NCBI GenBank assembly: GCA_003223115.1
Contig: QHXW01000074.1
Span: 1 to 35,724, forward strand
Reading direction: 5' to 3'
Length of the DNA: 35,724 nt
Source of the DNA: Acidobacteriota bacterium
GTDB lineage: Bacteria > Acidobacteriota > Terriglobia > Bryobacterales > Bryobacteraceae
Both the position numbers and the translations under genes were made by a program. The notes below the pieces were generated by a model that saw only the letters and a list, made by a program, of their open reading frames with translations, had not been told where the DNA came from and did not search any database. Shown here piece by piece: positions 1 through 8,484 of this stretch (position 1 is the stretch's first letter; each line of letters opens with the position of its first letter).

Positions 1-617
1 TCGCTCCGGATTCGGTGTGGGTTCATCAGGCCGCGGGGGAAGCGCATGAAGTCCAGGGACATTACGAGCTGGCCATTGTGGAGTATCAGAAAGTAGCGTC
101 GCTCGACCCTGGCCGCTCGGGTATCCACTTTCGGTTAGGACGCGCGATTTCTTTGCGCGGAGAGCCGACCTCGCGGGAAGAAGCCCTACGAGAGTTTGAA
201 ATGGAATTGCAGCTTGACCCTACCAACGTTGGCGCAGCTTATGAAGTCGGGGAAATCCAGCGCAAGGACGGGCAGCTCGAAAAAGCGCAAAACTCATTTG
301 CCATGGCGGTCGAACTACAGCCCGGCTTTGAGGATGCGCGCATCGGCCTGGCCCGAACGCTGATCGAATTGAACCAGCCCGGAAAAGCTTTGCCACACCT
401 TCAGGCAGCGCTTAGCCTCAACGATCAAAACGAGGTGTCCCATTACCAGCTCGCGCGGGTGTACCAGGCTATGGGCCGGACTTCTAAACAGCAGAAAGAG
501 CTTCAGGAATTTCGCCGCTTACGAGCGCAAAAACAGTCCCTGCAAAAGTCCCTTGTCGAGTCTCCCTTCACTCTTGCGGATGTAACGAAGCAGTCCGTGG
601 ATTCCGACACGCCGTAA
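1..617 (+). CDS. TPR-repeat protein, 3' portion (5' end outside window)
   Basis: The reading frame is open from the first bases, so the GTG at 15 is only the first start-like codon and the gene very likely begins upstream. About 200 residues are visible, almost entirely tandem 34-residue helical repeats of tetratricopeptide type: alternating small and aromatic positions with a Pro at repeat ends, as in YQKVASLDP, MELQLDPTN, AVELQPGF and ALSLNDQN. At least four repeats can be counted, and the tail after about residue 155 is charged and probably unstructured. TPR arrays are protein-interaction scaffolds; the catalytic or anchoring part, if any, is outside the window. The gene stops with TAA at 615-617, 95 bases before the next gene. 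Specific function cannot be assigned. Confidence 0.8.
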   Translation, partial: APDSVWVHQAAGEAHEVQGHYELAIVEYQKVASLDPGRSGIHFRLGRAISLRGEPTSREEALREFEMELQLDPTNVGAAYEVGEIQRKDGQLEKAQNSFAMAVELQPGFEDARIGLARTLIELNQPGKALPHLQAALSLNDQNEVSHYQLARVYQAMGRTSKQQKELQEFRRLRAQKQSLQKSLVESPFTLADVTKQSVDSDTP

Positions 618-712
618 TGTAATGGCGCTTACAATCTTCACACTTGGGCTGAAGCGCCGAGCCGAATTCGTACCATAGACAGACACTTCGCCAGTCGCGT
701 ACGCTAATACGC

Positions 713-2335
713 ATGTTTCTCAAGATTCTATTTCTGAGCCTGGCAATGGCGCCGGCACTATTGGCGGCCCCTCGGGAAGTTTCTTTCTCGCAGGGGGCCG
801 CAAGCGTGGAACCTTACGATTTCCTGGAGGTCACGGTGAATATTGCGGGGCCTGACGCGCGCAACCCATTCACCGATGCCACACTCGGCGGATCGTTCGG
901 CAACAGTGGCGGCGAGCGTTTCCCGGTTGAGGGATTCTGCGACTCTGCGGACGGCAGCATGTTTCGCATCCGTTTCATGCCTCGCTCGCCGGGCGATTAC
1001 TCGTACTCGATCGTCTACCGGCAGGGAGGCTTCGAGAAACCATACACGGGCACATTCCGGGCTACCGGCGGTCACCGGCGCGGCCCGCTGCGCGTGGATC
1101 CCCAATACAAGTGGCATTTCATCTGGGAGGGCACTGGCGAGCACTATTTTTTTAACGGCACCACCGCGTTCTGGCTCATGGGCTGGCGCGAGGAGCGGAT
1201 CATCAACTACACCATCGAGCGCCTTCTCCAGCTCAAGATCAATCGCATGCGCGTGCTGCTTGCCGGCGCGGCGGACATCTATTGGGGCGAGCCCGTGATG
1301 ACCGGCGAGAATTTCACTTACGCTCTGCGCCCGTGGCTTGCCGCCAAGCCGGGGAGTTTCGATCAGCCCGGTATCGATTTCACGCGCTTCAACATCCCGT
1401 ACTGGCAGAAGTGGGAGCGCATGCTGCGATTCGCGCGCGAGCGTGACATGATTATCTCCGTGATTCAGGATATTTCCACGCACAAGGCCCAGCCTCCGGA
1501 ATACAGCGACGATGAGCGTCGTTATCTGCGCTACATGGTCGCTCGGCTGAGCGCTTTTTCGAACATCACCTATGACCTGGGAGACGACATGGACAGCTTT
1601 CGCGACGAGAAATGGGTGCACGCGACTGGCACGTTGATCGAGAGCTGGGATCCCTACAAGCACCTCGCCACCAGCCATCCGGTGCATCGCGAGAACCAGG
1701 ACCGCGGGTCCGAGTGGTTCGGGTTCACTTCCATTCAAGATTGGAGGCGCCCGCAGCACGCGCTTATGCTGGAGGAGCGGGAGATCCAGATGAAAACGGG
1801 ACGCATCATTCCGCAGACCAACGAGGAGTACGGATACGAGGACCACTATCCGCACTGGGCGCCCGCGCCGCCTGGGGATTCCGCGGAGACTTTACGCCAC
1901 ATGGCGTGGGAAATTGCCATGGCGGGCGCGTATGGAACCGCGGGTGAGAGCAGCAGGCGCGGGACCAACATCTGGCCGGACACCGGAGGCGGTTGGATTA
2001 ACGGGCGCGGTGACGACACCATGGTCATGCTCAAAGGCTACGAGCACATGGTGGATTTCTTCATGAGCTTCGAATGGTGGAAGACGGAACCGCATGATCA
2101 ACTGGTCAACAACGGTGCGTACTGTCTCGCGAAGCCCAGCGAAATCTACGCTGTGTATCTGCCTAAAGAAGGCGACGTGACCGTTCAGCTCGAGCCCGGG
2201 ACTTATGAAGCAACGTGGTTCAGCGCATTCACGGGAGAGAAGGTCCCGCTGCCGACGGTGCAAGGAGGTGCGTGGAAGTCTCCCAAAACGCCGGGCTGGC
2301 TCGATTGGGCCCTGCTGCTGCAGAAGCGGCGTTAG
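713..2335 (+). CDS. Secreted DUF5060/DUF4038 apiosidase-like glycoside hydrolase
   Basis: This is a 540-residue protein with an N-terminal signal peptide (hydrophobic residues 3-18, ending ALLAAP). Residues about 24-100 resemble the DUF5060 beta-sandwich, including the RFMPRSPGDYSYSI segment. Residues about 115-455 resemble the DUF4038 TIM-barrel domain found in apiosidase-like (GH140-type) enzymes, with the typical FFNGTTAFWLMGW entry and an acidic stretch in IPQTNEEYGYE that is a good place for a catalytic glutamate. The last about 75 residues resemble the beta domain often annotated as a putative collagen-binding domain (KPSEIYAVYLPKEG, TWFSAFTGE). Such proteins act outside the cytoplasm on plant glycans. 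The substrate is not shown by the sequence. No clear Shine-Dalgarno precedes the ATG, which was chosen because the signal peptide begins there. Confidence 0.8.
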   Translation: MFLKILFLSLAMAPALLAAPREVSFSQGAASVEPYDFLEVTVNIAGPDARNPFTDATLGGSFGNSGGERFPVEGFCDSADGSMFRIRFMPRSPGDYSYSIVYRQGGFEKPYTGTFRATGGHRRGPLRVDPQYKWHFIWEGTGEHYFFNGTTAFWLMGWREERIINYTIERLLQLKINRMRVLLAGAADIYWGEPVMTGENFTYALRPWLAAKPGSFDQPGIDFTRFNIPYWQKWERMLRFARERDMIISVIQDISTHKAQPPEYSDDERRYLRYMVARLSAFSNITYDLGDDMDSFRDEKWVHATGTLIESWDPYKHLATSHPVHRENQDRGSEWFGFTSIQDWRRPQHALMLEEREIQMKTGRIIPQTNEEYGYEDHYPHWAPAPPGDSAETLRHMAWEIAMAGAYGTAGESSRRGTNIWPDTGGGWINGRGDDTMVMLKGYEHMVDFFMSFEWWKTEPHDQLVNNGAYCLAKPSEIYAVYLPKEGDVTVQLEPGTYEATWFSAFTGEKVPLPTVQGGAWKSPKTPGWLDWALLLQKRR

Positions 2336-2381
2336 GCGCGGCGAAGGCGGTGAGCCCGACATTCGTTCAGAAAGAGGTCTC

Positions 2382-4631
2382 GTGAAGAAGTTTAGCGAAA
2401 TTTCCCCATCGCGGTTGGCCAAACGCTTAATTGGGATCATTGCGGAAATCGTGCTTTTCGGGGCCACCGGAGCCGGGCAGACGCCAGACGCATCGCCGTT
2501 TAGTTTGTCCGACCTTCCCCGACTGAAAACTTTCACGGCCCATCGCGCATCCAGCAACAATCGATTCGTGGGCAGCAACGACGACAGCAAGCGCATCATG
2601 CCGGGTGAGACTTTGGTCATGGCGGATCTTCGCGGGCCTGGAGTCGTGAATCACTTCTGGGTCACAGTGGCCGACAACGAGTACGCCTGGCCCCGCCTGG
2701 TGCGGCTGAGAGTCTACTACGACGGGAAAAAGACGCCCAGCGTAGACGTGCCTCTTGGAGATTTCTTCGGTGTGGGACATGGATACGAGAGGGATCTGGA
2801 CTCCTTGCCCGTCCGCAATAGCTCGTTCGGCCGTGCCCGAAACAGTTACTGGCCCATGCCGTTCCGGCAATCCTGCAAGATCACGGTGACGAACGAAGGT
2901 AACCGGCCGGTAACCGCGTTTTACTACCATGTCGATTGGTAAAGGCACGTGTCCATGCCAGCCGACGTCGCTTATTTCCACGGTTACTACCGTCAGGAGC
3001 GTCCCGCGGTCTCTGGAAAGAACTACGAATTTCTCAACGTCAGAGGAACGGGTCACTATGTCGGCACGGTGCTGAATGTGATTCAGGCGCAGGTCGGATG
3101 GTTCGGCGAAGGCGACGACTTCTTTTATGTGGACGGGGCCAAGAAGCCGCAAATTTACGGCACCGGCACCGAGGACTACGTCAACGAGGCCTGGGGTCTC
3201 CGCGTATCCTACGGCCCATGGAGCGGCACGCCGGTCGCGGAAGGCGAGCGCGTCGGAGCGAGACTCACCGGCTACCGGTGGCACGTTCCCGATCCAGTCC
3301 CATTTACCAAGTCGCTTTGGGCCGGCATCGAGCACGCCGGCTGGACCTACAACCAAGACGGAAGTCTTCGATCCGGCTCCGAAGAACGTCCGGATTACTT
3401 TTCGAGTACAGCGTTCTGGTATCAGAAAAGCGTGAACGAGGACCTCCTCGAGCCGCCGTACGGCGAATCCCGCCTGCCGCTCGGCAATGCCCAACAGATC
3501 GCGGTAGAGGATTGGCTCACCGAGGTCACCGCCGAAAAGGGAAAGGCTTCGGTGCAGAGGGAAGTGGACTGGGGCAAAGACTTGCTGTTTTTCGACGCAG
3601 AGGGCCAGGGCTCTCGCATCAATGTGCCGCTCGATATTCAAGAGGAAGGCCGCTACGAGATTGTCGCCCGCATCGCCCAAGCGCCCGACTATGGCGATTA
3701 CTACGCCCTGCTCGATGGCAAACCCACGAATGTGGACAATAGGCAGGCGGCAACCTCAGAGATACCGTCGACCGGCCCGGAAGTGTTCCACAACTATTTG
3801 CCCGAAATCTACGTTGCGGTGGACCGCCCGCTTGGCTGGTTGGACCTGGAAAAGGGACGGCACACGCTCAGTTTCGTCTGTGTGGGACGGGACGGCCGTT
3901 CGTCCGGCTACAACCTCGGGATCAACGACGTTGTACTGGAAAGGATTCACAGCGCCGTTGCGGCAGCTCCGCAGCCTCCGCCCCCGAGCGCGCTCCAAAC
4001 CGGCGGCATTCTGTTCCGGGGCCGTCCGCTTTCGGCCTACGTGCAACAACTGAGGCACACATCCGGGACGAACCGTGCCGAGGTAATCCGGGCGATCGGC
4101 GCGTTTGGTGAAGACGCCGGCCTGGCAGTCAAGGCAGTGGGAGAAGCCTTTGTCGATCCCGATCCCCATGTTCGGGCGGCTGGCGCGTGGGCTCTCTCGC
4201 AGATAGGAGCCTCCGGTGCATCAGCGATCCCTGTGCTCGAGAAAGCGCTTGTGGACATGAACCCGCGCGTGCGCAGTTTGTCAGCGGTGGCGTTGCGGTC
4301 GATGGGCCCGAAAGCAGTGGATGCCGTTCCCGCCTTAGTGCAGGCCCTGAGCGATCCCGCGGCCTATGTGCGCGCGCCGGCTGCGGATGCCATCGGATCT
4401 GTGGGTCCAGCGGCCAAGGACGCCGTGAAACCCCTAAGCGAGCGGCTGCTGACTACCGGCGAACAAGTATACGTTTTGCGCAGCATCGCTGCCGCGTTGG
4501 GAAACATCGGCCCGGACGCCACCGGCGCTCTGCCAGCCCTCGACCAGGCGCTGAAAATGCATCGCGTCACCTACACCGCTCAGGAAGCCATTCTGAAGAT
4601 CAAAAAGGAACCCGTACCGGCTTGGTTCTGA
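2382..4631 (+). pseudogene. Secreted DUF2961 protein with C-terminal HEAT repeats, interrupted by an in-frame TAA
   Basis: Read as one frame this is a 749-codon gene. It starts at GTG 2382, with AAGAGG just upstream and a signal-peptide-like N-terminus (RLIGIIAEIVLFGATGAG). Residues 45-186 end YYHVDW, then TAA occupies 2940-2942. The same frame continues with RHVSMPADVAYFHGYYRQE, exactly as expected for an unbroken DUF2961 domain. The 3' part includes the family-like GHYVGTVLNVIQAQ and GTGTEDYVNEAWG segments, a second beta domain, and from about base 4050 four to five HEAT-like repeats (DPHVRAAGAWALSQIG, NPRVRSLSAVALRSMG). DUF2961 proteins are linked to glycan degradation; some are now known glycosidases. 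A GTG at 2949 could restart translation but would give a piece lacking a signal peptide and half of the fold. A single C-to-T change from CAA would explain the stop. Confidence 0.85.
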
Positions 4632-4703
4632 GCGCGGTTCAGCGACGATCAGGAGCGAATTATTCCTGGAATAAACCCTCGGGTCTGAGGATTTCCGTGT
4701 GAC

Positions 4704-4708
4704 AGGAG
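4704..4708 (+). promoter_or_regulatory. Shine-Dalgarno of the glucose dehydrogenase-like gene
   Basis: AGGAG lies six bases before ATG 4715 and fixes the start codon of the SDR gene. Confidence 0.7.
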
Positions 4709-4714
4709 AACAGA

Positions 4715-5527
4715 ATGCCTAAGTTGGATGGAAAGAATGTCTTGATTACCGGCGCGTCGTCCGGTATTGGCCAGGCGATTGCGATTCGCTTCGCACAAGA
4801 GGGAGCCAACGTGGCGATCAACTACCGCAGCGGCGCCGAACAAGCCCAGGTGACGCGCAAGATCGTGGAGGAGAGTTACGCCTCCATGGGAAAACCGGGG
4901 CGTAAGGCCATCGTCGTTCAGGCGGACGTTGCTTACGAAGAACAAGTAAAGGCGATGTTCCAGAAAGTCCTGGAGGCGTTCGGATCGCTGGAGGTGCTGG
5001 TCAACAACGCCGGCATACAGAAGCCGCAGGCCAGCCACGAAATTGAGATGGCCGATTTTGACCGCGTCGTTTCCGTGGATCTGCGCGGGCCGTTTATCTG
5101 TGCCCGCGAGGCCATCCGCCACTTTCTCTCGTGCGGCGCCGGCGGCGTTATTCTGAACAACTCGAGTGTGCATGAGATCATCCCCAAGCCGAAGTACGTC
5201 AGCTATTCGATCAGCAAGGGCGGCATGGAAAACATGACGCGAACACTGGCCCTCGAATATGCCGGCCGGGGGATCAGAGTGAACGCGGTGGGGCCGGGCG
5301 CTGTCGTTACGCCCATCAATCGCGCCTGGATCGATAACCCCAAGGCGAAAGCTGAAGTGGAGAGCCACATCCCCATGGGCCGCGCCGCATGGCCCGAGGA
5401 AATCGCGTCGGTCTTCGCGTTTCTGGCATCGGACGAAGCATCCTACATCACCGGCCAGACCATCTACGCCTGCGGGGGACTGACGCTATATCCCGAGTTC
5501 CGGGTGGCATGGGCATCGGGAGAGTGA
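4715..5527 (+). CDS. Glucose 1-dehydrogenase-like short-chain dehydrogenase
   Basis: This is a 270-residue classical SDR. The cofactor motif TGASSGIG is at residues 12-19 and NNAG at 97-100. The catalytic Ser is near 151, with Tyr164 and Lys168 in YSISK. The segments SSVHEIIPKP, VNAVGPGAVVTPIN and the C-terminal GGLTLYPEF closely resemble NAD(P)-dependent glucose 1-dehydrogenase of Bacillus, which oxidises D-glucose to gluconolactone in the cytoplasm. This is a family-level argument; related SDRs use other sugars or alcohols. The gene follows DUF2961 by 83 bases on the same strand, so it may belong to the same sugar-use unit. It is intact, unlike several neighbours. Confidence 0.85.
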   Translation: MPKLDGKNVLITGASSGIGQAIAIRFAQEGANVAINYRSGAEQAQVTRKIVEESYASMGKPGRKAIVVQADVAYEEQVKAMFQKVLEAFGSLEVLVNNAGIQKPQASHEIEMADFDRVVSVDLRGPFICAREAIRHFLSCGAGGVILNNSSVHEIIPKPKYVSYSISKGGMENMTRTLALEYAGRGIRVNAVGPGAVVTPINRAWIDNPKAKAEVESHIPMGRAAWPEEIASVFAFLASDEASYITGQTIYACGGLTLYPEFRVAWASGE

Positions 5528-5540
5528 GGGAGATGTTATG

Positions 5541-5556
5541 ACTCCTTATCAGGAGT
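5541..5556. terminator. Short hairpin between convergent genes, possible weak bidirectional terminator
   Basis: ACTCCT and AGGAGT form a perfect 6-bp stem around a 4-base loop. The hairpin lies between the ends of the SDR gene (+) and the first ABC-F gene (-), and overlaps the stop codon of the latter. There is no long T tract, so a terminator role is only inferred from position. Confidence 0.3.
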
Positions 5557-7186
5557 AAATCCCCGGCGCCTCGTGCCCCATGGCTTGCACATATTCGACG
5601 TACGACCCTGGATAGACGCGCGGACTTCGGTCCGTGCCGCTCTCACCCCCGAGTTCCAGGACCCGTGTGCCAAGGCCTCGCAGAAACATGCGGTCGTGCG
5701 ATACGAAGACTATGGTGCCTTCAAAATCTTTGAGTCCCTCGACCAGCATCTCCTTGGTGACAACGTCCAGGTGATAGGTCGGCTCGTCGAGTACCAGAAA
5801 GTTCGGCGGATTGTAGAGCATTCGCGCGATCGCGAGCCGCGATTTCTCACCGCCGGAGAGCGCCCGGATGGGTTTGTCCACATCGTCTCCCGAGAACTGA
5901 AACGCGCCGGCCAGCGTACGAAGCGAGCCGATGCCGTCTTGCGGGAAGTCGTTTTGGAGCTGGTCCATGATGGTCAAATCCGGATCGAGCACGTCGAGCG
6001 ACTGCTGCGCGAAGTATCCCATAGTGAGGCTAGCGCCCAGCCGCACGCTTCCGGCATCGGGTTCGCTCGCACCCACAATCATCTTGAGCAACGTAGTCTT
6101 GCCCGCGCCATTTCTTCCCATGACGGCCCAGCGTTCTCCGCGGCGGATGGTCAGACTAAATCCGTCATAGATCACGCGTGAACCGTAGCTCTTGTGGAGA
6201 TCTTCAATCACCGCCACCTGGTCGCCTGATCGAGGCGGTACGCGAAAATCGAACTTCACCACCTGCCTTTTCTTTGGCAGTTCGATCTTGTCGATCTTGT
6301 CGAGCGCCTTGATCCGGCTCTGCACCTGGGCCGCTTTGGCCGCGTGCGTCTTGAAGCGCTCGATAAAGCGCCGTTCTTTGGCAAGCATGGACTGCTGACG
6401 GGCGAAGGCCGCCTGCTGGTTTGTCTCGCGGATGGCGCGCTCGCGCTCGTAGAAATCGTAGTCGCCCGAGTACGCGATGATTTCACCCGCATCGATTTCC
6501 ACGATTCTCGAGACGGTGCGGTTCATGAACTCACGGTCGTGCGAGGTCATCAGAAGCGCGCCCTGGAACGACTTCAGAAACTGCTCCAGCCAGATGATCG
6601 ACTCGATGTCGAGGTGATTGGTCGGTTCATCCATCAGCAATACGTCCGGCCGTCCGAGCAGGACACGCGCCAGCGCGACGCGCATTTTCCAGCCGCCTGA
6701 CAACGCTCCGACATCGCGATCGATCTGGTCATCCTGAAAGCCGAGACCGTGCAGCACCTCCCGCGCCTGCGCTTCGAGGGTGTAGCCACCGAGGTGTTCG
6801 TACTGCTCCTGCGCCTCGCCGAAACGGCCGAGGATGCGATCCATTCCGTCCGACTGCGCGGGATCTTCCATGGCGCGATGCAGGTCCGCCAGCTCGTGAT
6901 GCAGGTCGCCAAGCCGCCCGCTACCGGCGATGGCTTGGTCGAGGACCGAGCGGCCCTTCATCTCCTCCACGTCCTGCCTGAAGTAGCCGATGGTCAGCTT
7001 CCGCGGCACCGAGACCTCACCCTCGTCCGGGGCGTCCTCGCCAACAACCATGCGGAACAGGGTTGTCTTGCCTGAACCGTTGGGACCCACCAGGCCAACC
7101 TTCTCGCCAGGGTTCAACTGAAAGGAAGCGTCAACAAAAATCAACTGTTTGCCGTACTGCTTGTGGATATTAGAAAAAGAGATCAA
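5549..7186 (-). CDS. ABC-F family ATPase (first copy)
   Basis: This is a 545-residue soluble protein with two ABC domains and no transmembrane segment, as in ABC-F translation factors. Domain 1 has GPNGSGKTT near residue 35, LSGGWKMRVALARVLL and LLMDEPTNHLD. A charged linker follows at about 240-320 (AFARQQSMLAKERRFIERFK). Domain 2 has GRNGAGKTT, LSGGEKSRLAIARML and LVLDEPTYHLD. The family binds the ribosome E site and resolves stalled or antibiotic-bound complexes; the overall look is closest to the YbiT/YkpA type. The second Walker-B extension reads DEPTYHLD where DEPTNHLD is usual. The only possible start in frame after the upstream stop is TTG at 7184-7186, with no good ribosome binding site, so expression may be low or the 5' region altered. 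Confidence 0.9.
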   Translation of the reverse strand: MISFSNIHKQYGKQLIFVDASFQLNPGEKVGLVGPNGSGKTTLFRMVVGEDAPDEGEVSVPRKLTIGYFRQDVEEMKGRSVLDQAIAGSGRLGDLHHELADLHRAMEDPAQSDGMDRILGRFGEAQEQYEHLGGYTLEAQAREVLHGLGFQDDQIDRDVGALSGGWKMRVALARVLLGRPDVLLMDEPTNHLDIESIIWLEQFLKSFQGALLMTSHDREFMNRTVSRIVEIDAGEIIAYSGDYDFYERERAIRETNQQAAFARQQSMLAKERRFIERFKTHAAKAAQVQSRIKALDKIDKIELPKKRQVVKFDFRVPPRSGDQVAVIEDLHKSYGSRVIYDGFSLTIRRGERWAVMGRNGAGKTTLLKMIVGASEPDAGSVRLGASLTMGYFAQQSLDVLDPDLTIMDQLQNDFPQDGIGSLRTLAGAFQFSGDDVDKPIRALSGGEKSRLAIARMLYNPPNFLVLDEPTYHLDVVTKEMLVEGLKDFEGTIVFVSHDRMFLRGLGTRVLELGGESGTDRSPRVYPGSYVEYVQAMGHEAPGIYS

Positions 7187-7202
7187 AACACCAAGTTAGC
7201 AG

Positions 7203-7306
7203 AGCCCGATCCTGCGCGAAGCTCACAATACGCAGCCGGTCCGACCGTTGGCTGGGTCCTTCGAGGGCTCCACCTCTCCTTGCAGGATCTTGAGCAGCAT
7301 GGTCAG
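7203..7306 (-). pseudogene. Relic of an ABC-F gene, second ATPase domain just after Walker A
   Basis: Read on the minus strand this stretch encodes TMLLKILQGEVEPS and then, in another frame, SDRLRIVSFAQDRA. The second ABC-F gene encodes TTLLKILEGAVVPDEG followed by ADRLQIVSFAQDRG at the equivalent place (about 12158-12255), and the DNA aligns along the same stretch with scattered substitutions. The matching part of the adjacent first ABC-F is much less similar, so this is debris of a third ABC-F rather than a slip of its neighbour. It sits directly upstream of the first ABC-F gene and ends at the stop of the GH88-type gene. It is frameshifted and cannot code for a working domain. Confidence 0.7.
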
Positions 7307-7309
7307 TCG

Positions 7310-8372
7310 CTAACGATTTTCTACGAGTCTGATGATCTCAGTGCCAGCCAGCATGAAAATGCCCATGGCATACTCTTGCGTCATATCCGCTGAGGCCGGT
7401 CCAGGCTCTGAGGCAACCCCCTGTACGTAACCTAGTTTGCCGTCAGGCTGTACCATTGACGCCAAAACCTCCCAGGCTCGAATGGCAACATTTCTATACT
7501 GCTTTCGCGGGAGGTGCCCGTCGTTAATCCCTGCTACTATCGCATAGCAAAAGAATGCGGTGCTGCTGGTCTCCGGATTCGGAAATTGATTAGGATCTGC
7601 CAGGTTGGACCGCCATAGGCCGTCCTTGCCCTGCACTTTGCTGATCGACGCGGCCAATGCCCGGTAGAGTCGTACGTAGCGCTGGTGGTCCGGATTGTTG
7701 GTGGGAAGATATCTCAACACTCTGGGAATGCTCGCGATCACCCAACCATTGCCCCGCGCCCAAAACACTTTCTTTCCGTTCGATGTCTGGGCATCAAAGT
7801 ACGTTTCATCCCGGTAAAACAGCCCATACTTCCGGCTGAAGAGGTAATCAGTCACGTCCCAGTACATCTTGTATATGTAATCGAGGTATCTGTTGTCACC
7901 CGTAGCCCTGGCCATCATCGCCAATTTGGGCGAAGCCACATACAGTGAGTCGCAGTACCACCAGGCCTTGCGCCCGGGCACACCGGATGCGATCTGGCTA
8001 TCGAGGAAAGCCTTCATTTTGGCGATCATGGCCTGGTCTTTTTTGAGGAAATAAAGCTGCAGGTAGGTCTGTCCGCAAGTCATCCGGTTGGATGGTTCCT
8101 TCTCTTGGCCTTCTGCCCACTGGTTTTCTTGCGCCCACCGCAAGGCTTGATCTAGGATGGCGGGATCCTTTGTTGTCTCATACAGAGCCATCACACCCGT
8201 ATAGAAGACTGCAGGGATCCAGCGGGCGCTCTCTTTCCACGGGTGCGGCTGTTCATAGTTGTTAACCTTTCTCATCAACTGGATGATAGTGGCGGCGTGA
8301 AGAACTTCGGCCCCGTGTCGCGCTGTGGGCGATCACCGGAAGAATGCAAAATGCGATCGTGATCGTAACCAA
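7310..8372 (-). pseudogene. GH88/GH105-type unsaturated glycuronyl hydrolase, frameshifted near its signal peptide
   Basis: The main frame gives 322 residues from a TTG at 8278, with the hallmarks of the six-hairpin GH88/GH105 fold: SARWIPAVFYTGVMALYE, WWYCDSLYVASPKLAMMA and FWARGNGWVIASIPRVLRYL. These enzymes hydrolyse the unsaturated uronic acid ends left by pectin or glycosaminoglycan lyases. Just upstream, in another frame starting at TTG 8370-8372, lies a signal-peptide-like run (TITIAFCILPVIAHSA). Removing one base from the four-C tract at 8311-8314 (G4 on the coding strand) joins the two as AHSATR-AEVLHAATIIQLMRK. This suggests a one-base insertion. If translation starts at 8278 the enzyme would lack its signal and the first helix. 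The end of the protein looks complete. Confidence 0.75.
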
Positions 8373-8484
8373 ACCACCGTTCTCTTTATTGACTCCGCTG
8401 ATAGAATTGGTCTTTCATGCGATCCTCGGATTGAATTGATGTCGCGCATGTTCGTAACGTGGAGATCCCCACCGGAAGGCGCGG

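Noticed and set aside
758-1855. Long open minus-strand frame opposite the DUF4038 gene.
   Set aside because: Its translation is Arg/His/Val-rich with no recognisable domain, as expected for the antisense of a high-GC gene.
2427-3680. Long open minus-strand frame opposite the DUF2961 gene.
   Set aside because: Shadow of the real gene; no motif, and the plus strand carries clear domain sequence.
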